This document shows, one piece after another, positions 26,984 through 35,460 of a stretch of DNA of 58,541 nucleotides. The stretch's first letter is position 1. The number at the start of each line of letters is the position of its first letter. The notes beneath the pieces were generated by a model. That model was not told the origin of the DNA and made no database searches. It saw only the letters and a program-made list of their open reading frames with translations. Made by a program: the position numbers and the translations under genes. Source of the stretch: Thalassospira xianhensis MCCC 1A02616. Lineage in GTDB: Bacteria > Pseudomonadota > Alphaproteobacteria > Rhodospirillales > Thalassospiraceae. Where the stretch lies: assembly GCF_003326475.1 (NCBI RefSeq), contig NZ_JPWA01000031.1:1-58541 (forward strand), read 5' to 3'.

Positions 26984-26996
26984 CGATTAAAGCGGC

Positions 26997-27992
26997 TTAG
27001 GAAACCGGCGCGCTCAGCAATTCAAGGCAACGCTGTGCCACCATGCGGGCCGGTTGCAGGGATGGATGTTTGAACGGTACGATTTCGGTATTTGGCAACA
27101 ACGGTCGGGCATAATCACCATCATACAATGCCTGATGCAAAAGCTGATGACGCGGGTTTGCGATACCGTCAGGGGCATAGATATAAACCCCGCCCGGTGC
27201 GGCTGAGGCCTCGCAACACATTGAAACCGAGTCACCCGTAACAATCAGGATATCCGCCAGCGCCAGATAGCCGAAATACGGATTTTCCGCCTTCGCGTTC
27301 CAGTCATGCAGGTGATAGGGCACACCAGATGCTCTCAGCATTTCCGCAATGATCGCCTCGTTTTCCTGCCCGGTGCGGCGGCTGGTCGTCACAAGCAGGC
27401 TGCCATCAATCGCCTTTGTGGCCTCGATCGCCCGCCCGGCCAGTTCACGCGCCATGTCGGCGGTAAAAACCGTGGCCTTTGTGCTGCCGCCGATGATCAA
27501 GGCAATGCGTGGTTTTGGCAGCCCCTTGAAATGCGGGCGCCAGGTATCGGCTTCGATCAAAAGGCGCGTTTCGGTCACGCGGTGCGGGGCACCGGGAATT
27601 TCCAGAACATTGTCACGTGCCGCCATCCGGTCATGGGCGGGAACGGCAATCAGGTCAAACGCCCCCTCGCCCCCGTCCGGACGCATGATCTGGCAAATCC
27701 GTGTATGACCGTTGCTTTGCTTTTTGATCCAGCGCGCAATCGGTGCGGTCCGCCGCCCTGCGGCAATCACCAGATCGGGCCAGGGCGCGACAAGACGCGC
27801 GCGCGACGCGATATCCACCCCCAAAAGGCTCGCGCGGCGGATAACATTGGGCAGGCGCGCCAGATTGGTATAACCGATATCGATCCGCTTGAAGGGCTGC
27901 GCCAGTGCTTCTGCCACGCCGACGGCCTGATTGACGTTTCCGGCGCGATCATCGGCCAGAACCCAGATCAGGTGTGCATCATCATCGGTCAT
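26997..27992 (-). CDS. ELM1/GtrOC1-like family protein
   Basis: The protein has 331 residues and matches the family named after the plant mitochondrial fission protein ELM1 (DUF1022), common in alphaproteobacteria. It looks like a GT-B-fold glycosyltransferase half-pair: IWVLADDRAGNVNQAVGVAE at the start, LVIAAGRRTAPIARWIKKQS near 75, IALIIGGSTKATVFTADMA near 163 and LIVTGDSVSMCCEASAA near 250. In bacteria the role is probably cell-envelope related, but it has not been settled. It converges with the LysR gene, 13 bases apart. Confidence 0.85.
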   Translation of the reverse strand: MTDDDAHLIWVLADDRAGNVNQAVGVAEALAQPFKRIDIGYTNLARLPNVIRRASLLGVDIASRARLVAPWPDLVIAAGRRTAPIARWIKKQSNGHTRICQIMRPDGGEGAFDLIAVPAHDRMAARDNVLEIPGAPHRVTETRLLIEADTWRPHFKGLPKPRIALIIGGSTKATVFTADMARELAGRAIEATKAIDGSLLVTTSRRTGQENEAIIAEMLRASGVPYHLHDWNAKAENPYFGYLALADILIVTGDSVSMCCEASAAPGGVYIYAPDGIANPRHQLLHQALYDGDYARPLLPNTEIVPFKHPSLQPARMVAQRCLELLSAPVS

Positions 27993-28196
27993 TCAGGGTC
28001 GCATCCTTGTCGGACTATTGTTTCCCGTGCAGGCAGGAAGTGCTGGGCCAACGCGGGCACCGGTCACTTTCTGATTGGTACAGACAGTCCGCACTTTTAT
28101 CAAGCACCTGACGCGCGCAGCCTTTTTCGGCTATGCTTTGTTACCAATATGTCATCATAATACATTGGCATAATCTGAAAGACGGTCCGACGGGAA

Positions 28197-30236
28197 ATGC
28201 TCAAGACATCAATATCCGCAAAGCGAAGTGCCCGGCTGGTTTTGGCCGGCATGCTGATATTGCTACCCGTTACCGTCTGGCTGACCACGGAACTGTGGCG
28301 CGAAACCCGTCTTGTCGAAATCACCGAGGACGGCCGCAACAAGCTGGAACTTTACCGTTCCAACCTGCAAGGCGCGATCAAGGAACACGAATATCTACCG
28401 ATCACGCTTGCCAGTGACAAGCGCATCATCGACCTTGCCCTGCATTCCAGCCCGTCAGACGCGGCCGAGGTCAATGTCTATCTGGAAAAACTCGCCGCCG
28501 ACAGTGGTGCCTCCGACATCTATTTCATGGATCGCAACGGGACGACAATTGCGGCCAGCAACTGGAACAGCGACGCATCCTTTGTCGGGCGCAATTTCGC
28601 ATTTCGCCCCTATTTCAAACAGGCCGAAGCCGGACTGACCGGCCATTACTTTGCATTTGGCATCACATCGAATGTGCCGGGCTACTACATATCGCATCCG
28701 GTGCGCCCGAACGGCACGGAATTCGAAGGTGTGATGGTGGTGAAAACCCATCTGGAAACACTGGTGCAACGCTGGGCACGTGGGAATGAAAACGTTCTGG
28801 TGACCGATGAAAACGGCATTGTCATCATTACATCCCGACCCGAATGGCGGTTCCGCGATCTGATTGGCATCTCCCCCGAAGACCGCCCGGAATTAATGCT
28901 GTCGCGCAAATACGGCGAATATCCGCTAGATCCAATGCCGGTTCACCAGGGCGAATGGCCCGGCAATGACGGAATCGGCATCCTGTCCCTTGCCCCGGCA
29001 CAGGTCATACCCCCCGAAGCCCTGCAGTCAGGCCAGCCCGCCACCACAAATGCAGGAGCGGAAGCCGCGGAAAAAACCCCAAAAGATGCCAAACCCTATC
29101 TGGTAATCCGAAGCCCCCTGCCCAAACAGGGCTGGAACATTTACCTGCTGACCGACAAGGCGGTTCTGGATCAGTCGATCCTGACCGCCGGTTTCATTGG
29201 CGGGGCGATGCATATCATCATCATGGGAACGATATTTGTTCTGCTGCAACGCCGCCGCGCGATGCTTGAACAAATCGAAATTCGTGACTGGTCGCAACGC
29301 GAACTGGAACGTCAGGTGCGGCTTCGTACCGCCGACCTCATGAGCACCAACCTGCGCCTTGCCGAGGAAATCAGCGAACGCCGCCGCACCGAAGATGCCC
29401 TGCGCACGGCACAGGCCGAACTGGTACAGGCAGGCAAACTTGCCGCCCTTGGCCAGATGTCGGCAGGCATAGCGCATGAAATCAATCAGCCGCTGACCGC
29501 CATTCGAAGCTATGCCGAAAATGCGTTGAAATTCATTGCGCGCGGCAATGACGAAACTGCCAGCCGCAATCTGGGCCGGATTTCCGAACTGACCGAACGC
29601 ATGGGCCGGATCACCAACCATCTGAAAACCTTTGCCCGCCGCCCCAAACACGATACACACCCCGTTGCCCTTGCCGGTCCACTTGAAAAGGCGATTGACC
29701 TTTTGCGCGAAACCGGGCGGGCCGGACTGGCCGATATCCGTTATCAGACACTTGAAAACCTACCACTGGTCACGGCCGAGGAAAACCAGCTTGAACAGGT
29801 TTTCCTCAATATCCTGAGCAACGCCGCCGATGCCTGCCGCGATGAGGAATTCCCGCAGATCGGGATTATGCTCGAAGAAAAGGATGGCCGTGTTCTGGTC
29901 GCGATTACCGATAACGGCCCCGGTATCCTGCCCGAAAACCTGCCCAAACTTTTTGATCCGTTCTTTACAACCAAACCGTTTGGCGACGGTTTGGGGCTTG
30001 GGCTTTCGATCTGTTATGGCATCATGCGCAGCTTTGGCGGCACGATACGTGCGGAAAACCGCCCGACAGGCGGGGCCTGTTTCACGATTGAATTGCGATG
30101 CATAGAACAGGTGCCCGGGCATGAAGGCACATCAACCTCGACGTCATCGCCGATGCCTGATACAACATCCGCCCAAACTGCCGAAACAGAAGGCGTGGAA
30201 ACGGATCTGCTGGTACATCGTATGATCGCCCCGTGA
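28197..30236 (+). CDS. dctB: C4-dicarboxylate sensor histidine kinase
   Basis: The protein has 679 residues. Membrane segment 1 lies at about 15-32, then a periplasmic double-Cache domain (FMDRNGTTIAASNW, RPYFKQAEAGLTGHYFAFGI), then segment 2 at about 326-350. The phospho-acceptor helix is MSAGIAHEINQPLTAIRSYA with His427. The ATPase domain follows with N, G1 (ITDNGPGI) and G2 (GLGLGLSICYG) boxes. In the periplasm it senses succinate, malate or fumarate and phosphorylates DctD. A linker before segment 2 carries an Ala/Glu/Lys-rich stretch (about 275-305), longer than I would expect. dctD follows 28 bases later. Confidence 0.92.
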   Translation: MLKTSISAKRSARLVLAGMLILLPVTVWLTTELWRETRLVEITEDGRNKLELYRSNLQGAIKEHEYLPITLASDKRIIDLALHSSPSDAAEVNVYLEKLAADSGASDIYFMDRNGTTIAASNWNSDASFVGRNFAFRPYFKQAEAGLTGHYFAFGITSNVPGYYISHPVRPNGTEFEGVMVVKTHLETLVQRWARGNENVLVTDENGIVIITSRPEWRFRDLIGISPEDRPELMLSRKYGEYPLDPMPVHQGEWPGNDGIGILSLAPAQVIPPEALQSGQPATTNAGAEAAEKTPKDAKPYLVIRSPLPKQGWNIYLLTDKAVLDQSILTAGFIGGAMHIIIMGTIFVLLQRRRAMLEQIEIRDWSQRELERQVRLRTADLMSTNLRLAEEISERRRTEDALRTAQAELVQAGKLAALGQMSAGIAHEINQPLTAIRSYAENALKFIARGNDETASRNLGRISELTERMGRITNHLKTFARRPKHDTHPVALAGPLEKAIDLLRETGRAGLADIRYQTLENLPLVTAEENQLEQVFLNILSNAADACRDEEFPQIGIMLEEKDGRVLVAITDNGPGILPENLPKLFDPFFTTKPFGDGLGLGLSICYGIMRSFGGTIRAENRPTGGACFTIELRCIEQVPGHEGTSTSTSSPMPDTTSAQTAETEGVETDLLVHRMIAP

Positions 30237-30264
30237 TCCGGAACGGATTAAAAGGGGAAGGCAT

Positions 30265-31620
30265 TTGAACAACTCGGCCCATTGCGTTCTATTTGTCGAT
30301 GACGACGAAGATGTGCGGGAAGCCGCACAGCAAACGCTGGAACTTGCCGACATCCCTGTCGAATGCCACAGCGACGCCGGTTCGGCGCTGGAACGCATTC
30401 GCCGCGGCTGGCCCGGAATCCTGATTACCGATATCCGCATGCCGCGCATGGATGGCATGGAATTGCTATCCCAGATCCGTAAAATCGAACCGGAAATGCC
30501 AGTGATCCTAGTCACCGGGCATGGTGACGTTGCCACCGCGGTGCGTGCGATGCGCGAAGGCGCGTTTGATTTCATCGAAAAACCGTTCGACCCGGATCAT
30601 TTCATCGATGTCGCACGCCGCGCCATGGCCCATCGGCAGTTGGTTCTTGAAAACAGGACGCTCAAGGCCGAACTGGCCCGCCACAGCAAGGAAGTATCGG
30701 GCCTGATCGGTCGCACGCCTGCCATGGAAAAGCTGCGCACGCTGATTGGCAACATCGCCGCGACCGATGCCCATGTCCTGATCAATGGGGAAACCGGGGC
30801 TGGCAAGGAAGTGGTTGCGCGCACCCTGCACGAGGCATCCGGTCGCCCCGGCCAGTTTGTGGCAGTCAATTGCGGCGCAATGCCAGAAAACCTGATTGAA
30901 TCCGAACTTTTCGGCCACGAAGCGGGTGCCTTCACCGGGGCAGAGAACAAGCGTATCGGCAAATTCGAATTTGCCGACAAGGGCACCATGTTCCTGGATG
31001 AAATCGAAAGCATGCCGCTATCGCTTCAGGTCAAACTGCTGCGGGTTTTGCAGGAACGCGCGCTGGAACGGCTGGGCTCGAACAAATTGCAACCTATTGA
31101 TTTGCGCGTCGTGGCCGCAACCAAGATTGATCTGCGCGAGGCATCGTCACGCGGGGCATTCCGCGAAGATTTGTATTACCGCCTGAATGTCGTGCAACTT
31201 CACATCCCGCCGCTACGTGATCGCAAGGATGACATCCCTCTTCTGTTCCAGCATTTCATGAAAGAAGCGCAAGGAAGGTTCGGGCGCGAATTCGCGCCAC
31301 TAAACGGCACCGAAATCGCACGTCTGACCGGGCATGACTGGCCGGGAAATGTCCGCGAATTGCGCAATGCAGCCGAACGCCGGGTTCTGGGCCTTGATCC
31401 GTTTGCCGGCGACAGCGCGCAGGCAATTGAAAATGTCCTGTCCCTGCCCCGGCAGGTCGAAGCATTTGAAAAAGGCGTGATTTGCGAGGCACTGCGCCAG
31501 CATGGCGGCCATGTAACGGCAACGGTCAATGCACTGGGCGTTCCGCGCAAAACCTTCTATGACAAACTTGCCAAATACGGCATCGTTCCGGCTGAATTCC
31601 GCAACAAGTCGGACGACTGA
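30265..31620 (+). CDS. dctD: Sigma-54-dependent C4-dicarboxylate response regulator
   Basis: The protein has 451 residues. The receiver domain starts CVLFVDDDEDVREAA with the phospho-acceptor Asp in ILITDIRMPRMDG. A central AAA+ domain has Walker A GETGAGKE, the sigma-54 contact loop ESELFGHEAGAFTGA and Walker B GTMFLDEIE. The C-terminal Fis-type helix-turn-helix is GHVTATVNALGVPRKTFYDK. It starts at TTG, with a strong AAGGGGAAGG just ahead. It should activate the sigma-54 promoter at 31925-31940 in front of dctP. Confidence 0.94.
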   Translation: MNNSAHCVLFVDDDEDVREAAQQTLELADIPVECHSDAGSALERIRRGWPGILITDIRMPRMDGMELLSQIRKIEPEMPVILVTGHGDVATAVRAMREGAFDFIEKPFDPDHFIDVARRAMAHRQLVLENRTLKAELARHSKEVSGLIGRTPAMEKLRTLIGNIAATDAHVLINGETGAGKEVVARTLHEASGRPGQFVAVNCGAMPENLIESELFGHEAGAFTGAENKRIGKFEFADKGTMFLDEIESMPLSLQVKLLRVLQERALERLGSNKLQPIDLRVVAATKIDLREASSRGAFREDLYYRLNVVQLHIPPLRDRKDDIPLLFQHFMKEAQGRFGREFAPLNGTEIARLTGHDWPGNVRELRNAAERRVLGLDPFAGDSAQAIENVLSLPRQVEAFEKGVICEALRQHGGHVTATVNALGVPRKTFYDKLAKYGIVPAEFRNKSDD

Positions 31621-31706
31621 TACCCACTTTGCCAATCTGCCCGTAGGCATCGATTATGGGTTTCCAATATCACTGGTCGGGAACCGATTTTCCGACCGGC
31701 TTTGGT

Positions 31707-31721
31707 ATTGGTCCTACCAAT
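31707..31721 (+). promoter_or_regulatory. FadR-family operator-like dyad upstream of dctP
   Basis: ATTGGT-cct-ACCAAT is a perfect 6-3-6 dyad, very like the known operators of LldR/PdhR-type GntR regulators. It lies about 220 bases upstream of the sigma-54 promoter. Confidence 0.55.
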
Positions 31722-31787
31722 GGCGCGCCGTGATTGTGCGCAAAATCCCCTAATCGATAAAAAATTTGCATTTTCAACTTGAGATAT

Positions 31788-31805
31788 TGTGCGGAAGACC
31801 GCACA
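31788..31805 (+). promoter_or_regulatory. Probable DctD upstream activator site
   Basis: TGTGCGG-aaga-CCGCACA is a perfect 7-4-7 dyad about 120-135 bases upstream of the -24 element, the usual enhancer distance. Further TGTGCG half-sites are at 31735-31740 and about 31820-31825. DctD is inferred as the binder from context. Confidence 0.65.
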
Positions 31806-31924
31806 TTGCGAAAGAAGGATGTGCGGGAAAGACAACAAAAAGAAGAACTTACGCTGCACCGCACCATCACGAAATACACTGCAAACCGCTGATATTACTT
31901 ATCGTAATGGCAGATATGCAGAAC

Positions 31925-31940
31925 TGGCCCGGCAATTGCA
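31925..31940 (+). promoter_or_regulatory. Sigma-54 promoter of dctPQM
   Basis: TGGCCCGGCAATTGCA fits the -24/-12 consensus TGGCACG-N4-TTGCW with one change, and the GG and GC elements are correctly spaced. It lies about 93 bases before the dctP start. Confidence 0.85.
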
Positions 31941-32032
31941 GTGTTGCATCCCAGCGCCAAACGGCGACCTGAACGACGCCGATAACTGGCGCGCTACTGG
32001 GAAAACGCACAAAGCTTATAGGGAGACTATTG

Positions 32033-33028
32033 ATGCGTCCGATTACCAAAAAACTTCTCGCAACCAGTGTTGCAATGGCAGCTGTTCTTGGCATGACCAG
32101 CGCAGCATCCGCACAGGTTGTTGTCAAATATGCCCACGTGGTTGCCCCGAACACCCCGAAGGGTCAGGGCGCTGAGTACTTCAAAAAACGTGCCGAGGAA
32201 ATCCTTGGCGACAAGGTTAAAGTCGAAATTTACCCGAACTCGCAGCTGTTCGACGACGACAAGGTTCTGCCGGCAATGCTGCGCGGTGACGTTCAGCTTG
32301 CTGCTCCGTCGCTTGCGAAATTCGGTAAGTGGACCTCGAAGCTCGGCCTGTTCGATCTTCCGTTCCTGTTCAACGACATGGAAGCTGTTGAATGCTTCCA
32401 GAAAGGTGAAAAAGGCCAGGAGCTTCTGCTTTCGATGGCTGACAAGGGTCTCACCGGTCTTGGTTACTGGCACAACGGCCTGAAACAGCTTTCGGCCAAC
32501 AAGCCGCTTTTGACCCCGGCTGATGCCGCTGGTCTGAAATTCCGTATTCAGAGCTCGGACGTTCTTGCTGCCCAGTTCGAAGCTGTTGATGCCGTCCCGC
32601 AGAAAATGGCATTCGCCGAAACCTATTCGGCACTGCAGACGGGCGTTGTTGACGGTCAGGAAAATACCTGGTCGAACATCTATTCCCAGAAGTTCTTTGA
32701 AGTTCAGGATTACATCACTGAATCCAACCACGGTCTTCTCGACTATCTCGTCGTGACCTCGACCAAATGGTGGGACGGTCTTGATCCGGAAATCCAGGCT
32801 GGCCTGAAACAGGCCATGGACGAAGCAACCGAATACTCAAACGGTCTGTCGGGCAAACTGGCCGACGAACAGCGCCAGCTGATCGTTGATTCGGGCGAAA
32901 CCGAAATCGTCAAACCGTCTGCTGACGATGTCAAAGCATGGCGCGAAGCCATGAAGCCTGTCTGGGCTCAGTTCGAAGGTGATATCGGTGCCGATCTGAT
33001 CGAAGCCGCCGCCGCCTGCAACAAGTAA
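32033..33028 (+). CDS. dctP: TRAP transporter solute-binding protein
   Basis: The protein has 331 residues with a signal peptide ending ASAQ near residue 27. It is the periplasmic C4-dicarboxylate receptor of a TRAP system. Family signs are VVVKYAHVVAPNTPKGQGAE at the mature start, GLKFRIQSSDVLAAQFEAV (the Arg is the conserved carboxylate ligand) and GVVDGQENTWSNIYSQKF. AGGGAG lies seven bases ahead of the ATG; a TTG one codon earlier is less likely. It is the first gene of the sigma-54-driven dctPQM operon. Its codon use is strongly biased, as expected for a highly expressed gene. Confidence 0.95.
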   Translation: MRPITKKLLATSVAMAAVLGMTSAASAQVVVKYAHVVAPNTPKGQGAEYFKKRAEEILGDKVKVEIYPNSQLFDDDKVLPAMLRGDVQLAAPSLAKFGKWTSKLGLFDLPFLFNDMEAVECFQKGEKGQELLLSMADKGLTGLGYWHNGLKQLSANKPLLTPADAAGLKFRIQSSDVLAAQFEAVDAVPQKMAFAETYSALQTGVVDGQENTWSNIYSQKFFEVQDYITESNHGLLDYLVVTSTKWWDGLDPEIQAGLKQAMDEATEYSNGLSGKLADEQRQLIVDSGETEIVKPSADDVKAWREAMKPVWAQFEGDIGADLIEAAAACNK

Positions 33029-33057
33029 TTCCTCGAACCTAGAGGACCGTTACCGCT

Positions 33058-33633
33058 ATGATTAAAACGGTCGTTGACCGGCTGGAGGAGGGCATTATAG
33101 CCCTCCTTCTCGCCGCTATGACGGTACTGACTTTCGTCAATGTCGTTCTTCGTTACGGCTTCAATTCCGGTATGACCTGGTCGATGGAAATCACCGAATT
33201 TCTGTTTGCCTGGCTTGTGCTTTTCGGCATGTCTTATGGCGTCAAGGTCGGATCCCATATTGGGGTCGATGCCCTTGTGCAGCTGTTTGCAAAACCTGCC
33301 CAGCGCATCACCGGTATCTTTGTTGCCCTCGTCTGCATGACCTATGCCGCGCTCATTCTTTATGGCGGATGGGAAAGCATGACCTTCTATCACATGATCG
33401 GTATCGAGGCCGAAGATTCCCCGATCCCGATGTGGGTGGTCTATCTGATCCTGCCGCTTGGCGGTGCGTTGCTGCTGTTCCGTCTCGGACAGGTCCTGTG
33501 GCGTATTCTTTCGGGTCAGCAAAACGGATTCTCGCTTGCCGACGAGGCACGCGAGGCGATCGAAACCATTGGTGAAGGCGATGAAGCCGAAGCCATGGCC
33601 GACGGCATGGTCCGTCGCGACAACGATAAATGA
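33058..33633 (+). CDS. dctQ: TRAP transporter small permease
   Basis: The protein has 191 residues and four membrane segments. The first holds the usual LLAAMTVLTFVNVVLRYGFN and the second follows the conserved MTWSMEITEFLFAWLVLFG. It forms a membrane complex with DctM. The C-terminal tail of about 45 residues is acidic and cytoplasmic (EAREAIETIGEGDEAEAMAD). It lies 29 bases after dctP and 19 before dctM. Confidence 0.93.
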   Translation: MIKTVVDRLEEGIIALLLAAMTVLTFVNVVLRYGFNSGMTWSMEITEFLFAWLVLFGMSYGVKVGSHIGVDALVQLFAKPAQRITGIFVALVCMTYAALILYGGWESMTFYHMIGIEAEDSPIPMWVVYLILPLGGALLLFRLGQVLWRILSGQQNGFSLADEAREAIETIGEGDEAEAMADGMVRRDNDK

Positions 33634-33652
33634 TCGCGGGGGAACGCCTTAA

Positions 33653-35059
33653 ATGACAATCGCATATCTGTTCATCACGCTGTTTGCGTTGATGGCGCTT
33701 GGCACCCCGATCGGCGTGGCGCTGGGCCTGTCATCCATCACCACCATCCTGTTCTTCGGATCGGACTCGCTTGCGACCCTGATCGAAAAACTGTTCAACG
33801 GGATGGAACATTACACCCTTCTGGCCATTCCGTTCTTTATCCTTGCCTCGACCTTCCTCTCGACCGGTGGGGTGGCGCGTCGTCTGATCCGCTTTGCTGT
33901 TGATACGGTTGGCTGGTTCCATGGCGGCCTTGCCATGGCGTCCGTTCTGGCCTGTATGCTGTTTGCCGCAGTTTCGGGCTCCAGCCCGGCCACGGTTGTT
34001 GCCATTGGTTCGGTGGTCATCGCCGGCATGATCAAATCGGGTTATCCGCGCAACTTTGCCGCAGGGGTGATCTGTAACGCCGGTACGCTTGGCATTCTGA
34101 TCCCGCCATCCATCGTGATGGTGGTCTATGCCGCCGCAACCCAGGTGTCGGTCGGTCGCATGTTCCTTGCCGGCGTTATTCCCGGCCTGATCGCCGGTCT
34201 GATGCTGATGGCAGTGATCTATATCGTCGCCCGGATCAAAAAGCTGCCCAAACAGGATCGTCCGAGTGCTTCGGAGTGGTTTGAAGGCCTGTTTTCCGCA
34301 TCCGGTGGCCTGCTTCTGGTGGTTGTGATCATGGGCGGTATCTATGGCGGGATCTTTACCCCGACCGAAGCCGCGGCCGTCGCATCCGTCTATGCCCTAC
34401 TGGTTGCTATCGTGTTTTATCGCGATATGGGCCCGATCAAGGGTGTTGCATGGGTTCCGGAAAAAGGCATGGGTGTGGGCGCTATCGTTGGCTACAACCT
34501 GCCTAAAATCGGCAAGGCCATCGCGCTGATCCCGTTCGACAAGGATATCCGCCACGTGCTGCTGGAGTCCGGCAAAGTGACCATCATGCTGATGTTCATC
34601 ATTGCCAACGCCATGCTGTTTGCCCATGTGCTGACATCCGAACGCATTCCGCACACCATTGCTGAAACCATCATCAACTGGGGTCTGGAGCCTTGGGCTT
34701 TCCTGATCGTGGTCAACATCATCCTGTTGATTGCGGGCAACTTCATGGAACCGTCGGCCATCCTTCTGATCATGGCACCGATCCTGTTCCCGATTGCGAT
34801 GAAGCTTGGAATCGATCCGATCCATCTGGGCATCATCATGGTCGTGAACATGGAAATCGGCCTGATCACGCCGCCGGTCGGGCTTAACCTGTTCGTGACA
34901 TCGGGTATCACCGGCATGTCGCTGGTTCAGGTGGTTCGTGCTGCCCTGCCTTGGCTGATGATCCTGCTGGTCTTCCTGATTATCGTGACATACATACCGG
35001 CAATTTCGACATGGCTTCCGACCATGCTGATGGGCCCGGAAAAGGTCATGAACTACTAG
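33653..35059 (+). CDS. dctM: TRAP transporter large permease
   Basis: The protein has 468 residues, the sodium-coupled transport subunit, with about 12 membrane segments. Family motifs are AIPFFILASTFLSTGGVARR, AVSGSSPATVVAIGSV, LGILIPPSIVMVVYA and the late EIGLITPPVGLNLFV. It is about 40 residues longer than typical DctM (about 427), with extra sequence at about 255-300. That stretch reads PIKGVAWVPEKGMGVGAIVG and on to IPFDKDIRHV, between two membrane segments. A good terminator ends the operon. Confidence 0.94.
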   Translation: MTIAYLFITLFALMALGTPIGVALGLSSITTILFFGSDSLATLIEKLFNGMEHYTLLAIPFFILASTFLSTGGVARRLIRFAVDTVGWFHGGLAMASVLACMLFAAVSGSSPATVVAIGSVVIAGMIKSGYPRNFAAGVICNAGTLGILIPPSIVMVVYAAATQVSVGRMFLAGVIPGLIAGLMLMAVIYIVARIKKLPKQDRPSASEWFEGLFSASGGLLLVVVIMGGIYGGIFTPTEAAAVASVYALLVAIVFYRDMGPIKGVAWVPEKGMGVGAIVGYNLPKIGKAIALIPFDKDIRHVLLESGKVTIMLMFIIANAMLFAHVLTSERIPHTIAETIINWGLEPWAFLIVVNIILLIAGNFMEPSAILLIMAPILFPIAMKLGIDPIHLGIIMVVNMEIGLITPPVGLNLFVTSGITGMSLVQVVRAALPWLMILLVFLIIVTYIPAISTWLPTMLMGPEKVMNY

Positions 35060-35084
35060 GTCAGGCGAGAACCGAAAACCTTGC

Positions 35085-35118
35085 AAACGGCACCCCATCG
35101 CGGGTGCCGTTTTCTTTT
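35085..35118 (+). terminator. Rho-independent terminator of dctPQM
   Basis: An 11-base stem (AAACGGCACCC and complement) is followed by TTTTCTTTT. Confidence 0.9.
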
Positions 35119-35460
35119 GCGGCCTGTATTCTTTTGCCGCGTCAGACGGTTATATGCATAGCTGATATTCAGGCTGTCAAAATCGCCGGGCTGGAAAAAA
35201 CAGAATTTCCGTGGATAATGGCACAAATTGAATCGTTTCAGGCTGCGATCCACCCGGCCCCGCCACCCGCAACGGTACGGCCTTCCTGATGCCACTGCCA
35301 TATCTGACCGGAATTTTGCCCAGCCCGTTATCCGGGTCTCGGCGGCTTGCCACCATTCCCTGTCGTTACGGCCGGCCTTAAGGGAACCCGTTAAAGACCG
35401 ATACTGGAAACCGGACGGATCACGCCCCACCTGCCACCAGAAGAAACGGATACGGAAGTC
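35119..35460. other. 342-bp gap before the Bcr/CflA gene
   Basis: No gene, clear repeat or recognisable operator is seen. It should contain the promoter of the exporter gene. Confidence 0.5.

Larger units (their letters stand above)
31621..32032. other. 412-bp regulatory region between dctD and dctP
   Basis: No gene is present. It contains, in order, the FadR-type dyad, the TGTGCGG activator dyad with neighbouring half-sites, and the sigma-54 promoter, each listed separately. The part around 31741-31790 is AT-rich, which may help DNA bending. Confidence 0.7.

Noticed and set aside
35220..35240. TGGCACAAATTG as a sigma-54 promoter before the Bcr/CflA gene
   Set aside because: The spacing between the TGGC and TTG parts is too short for the -24/-12 layout.
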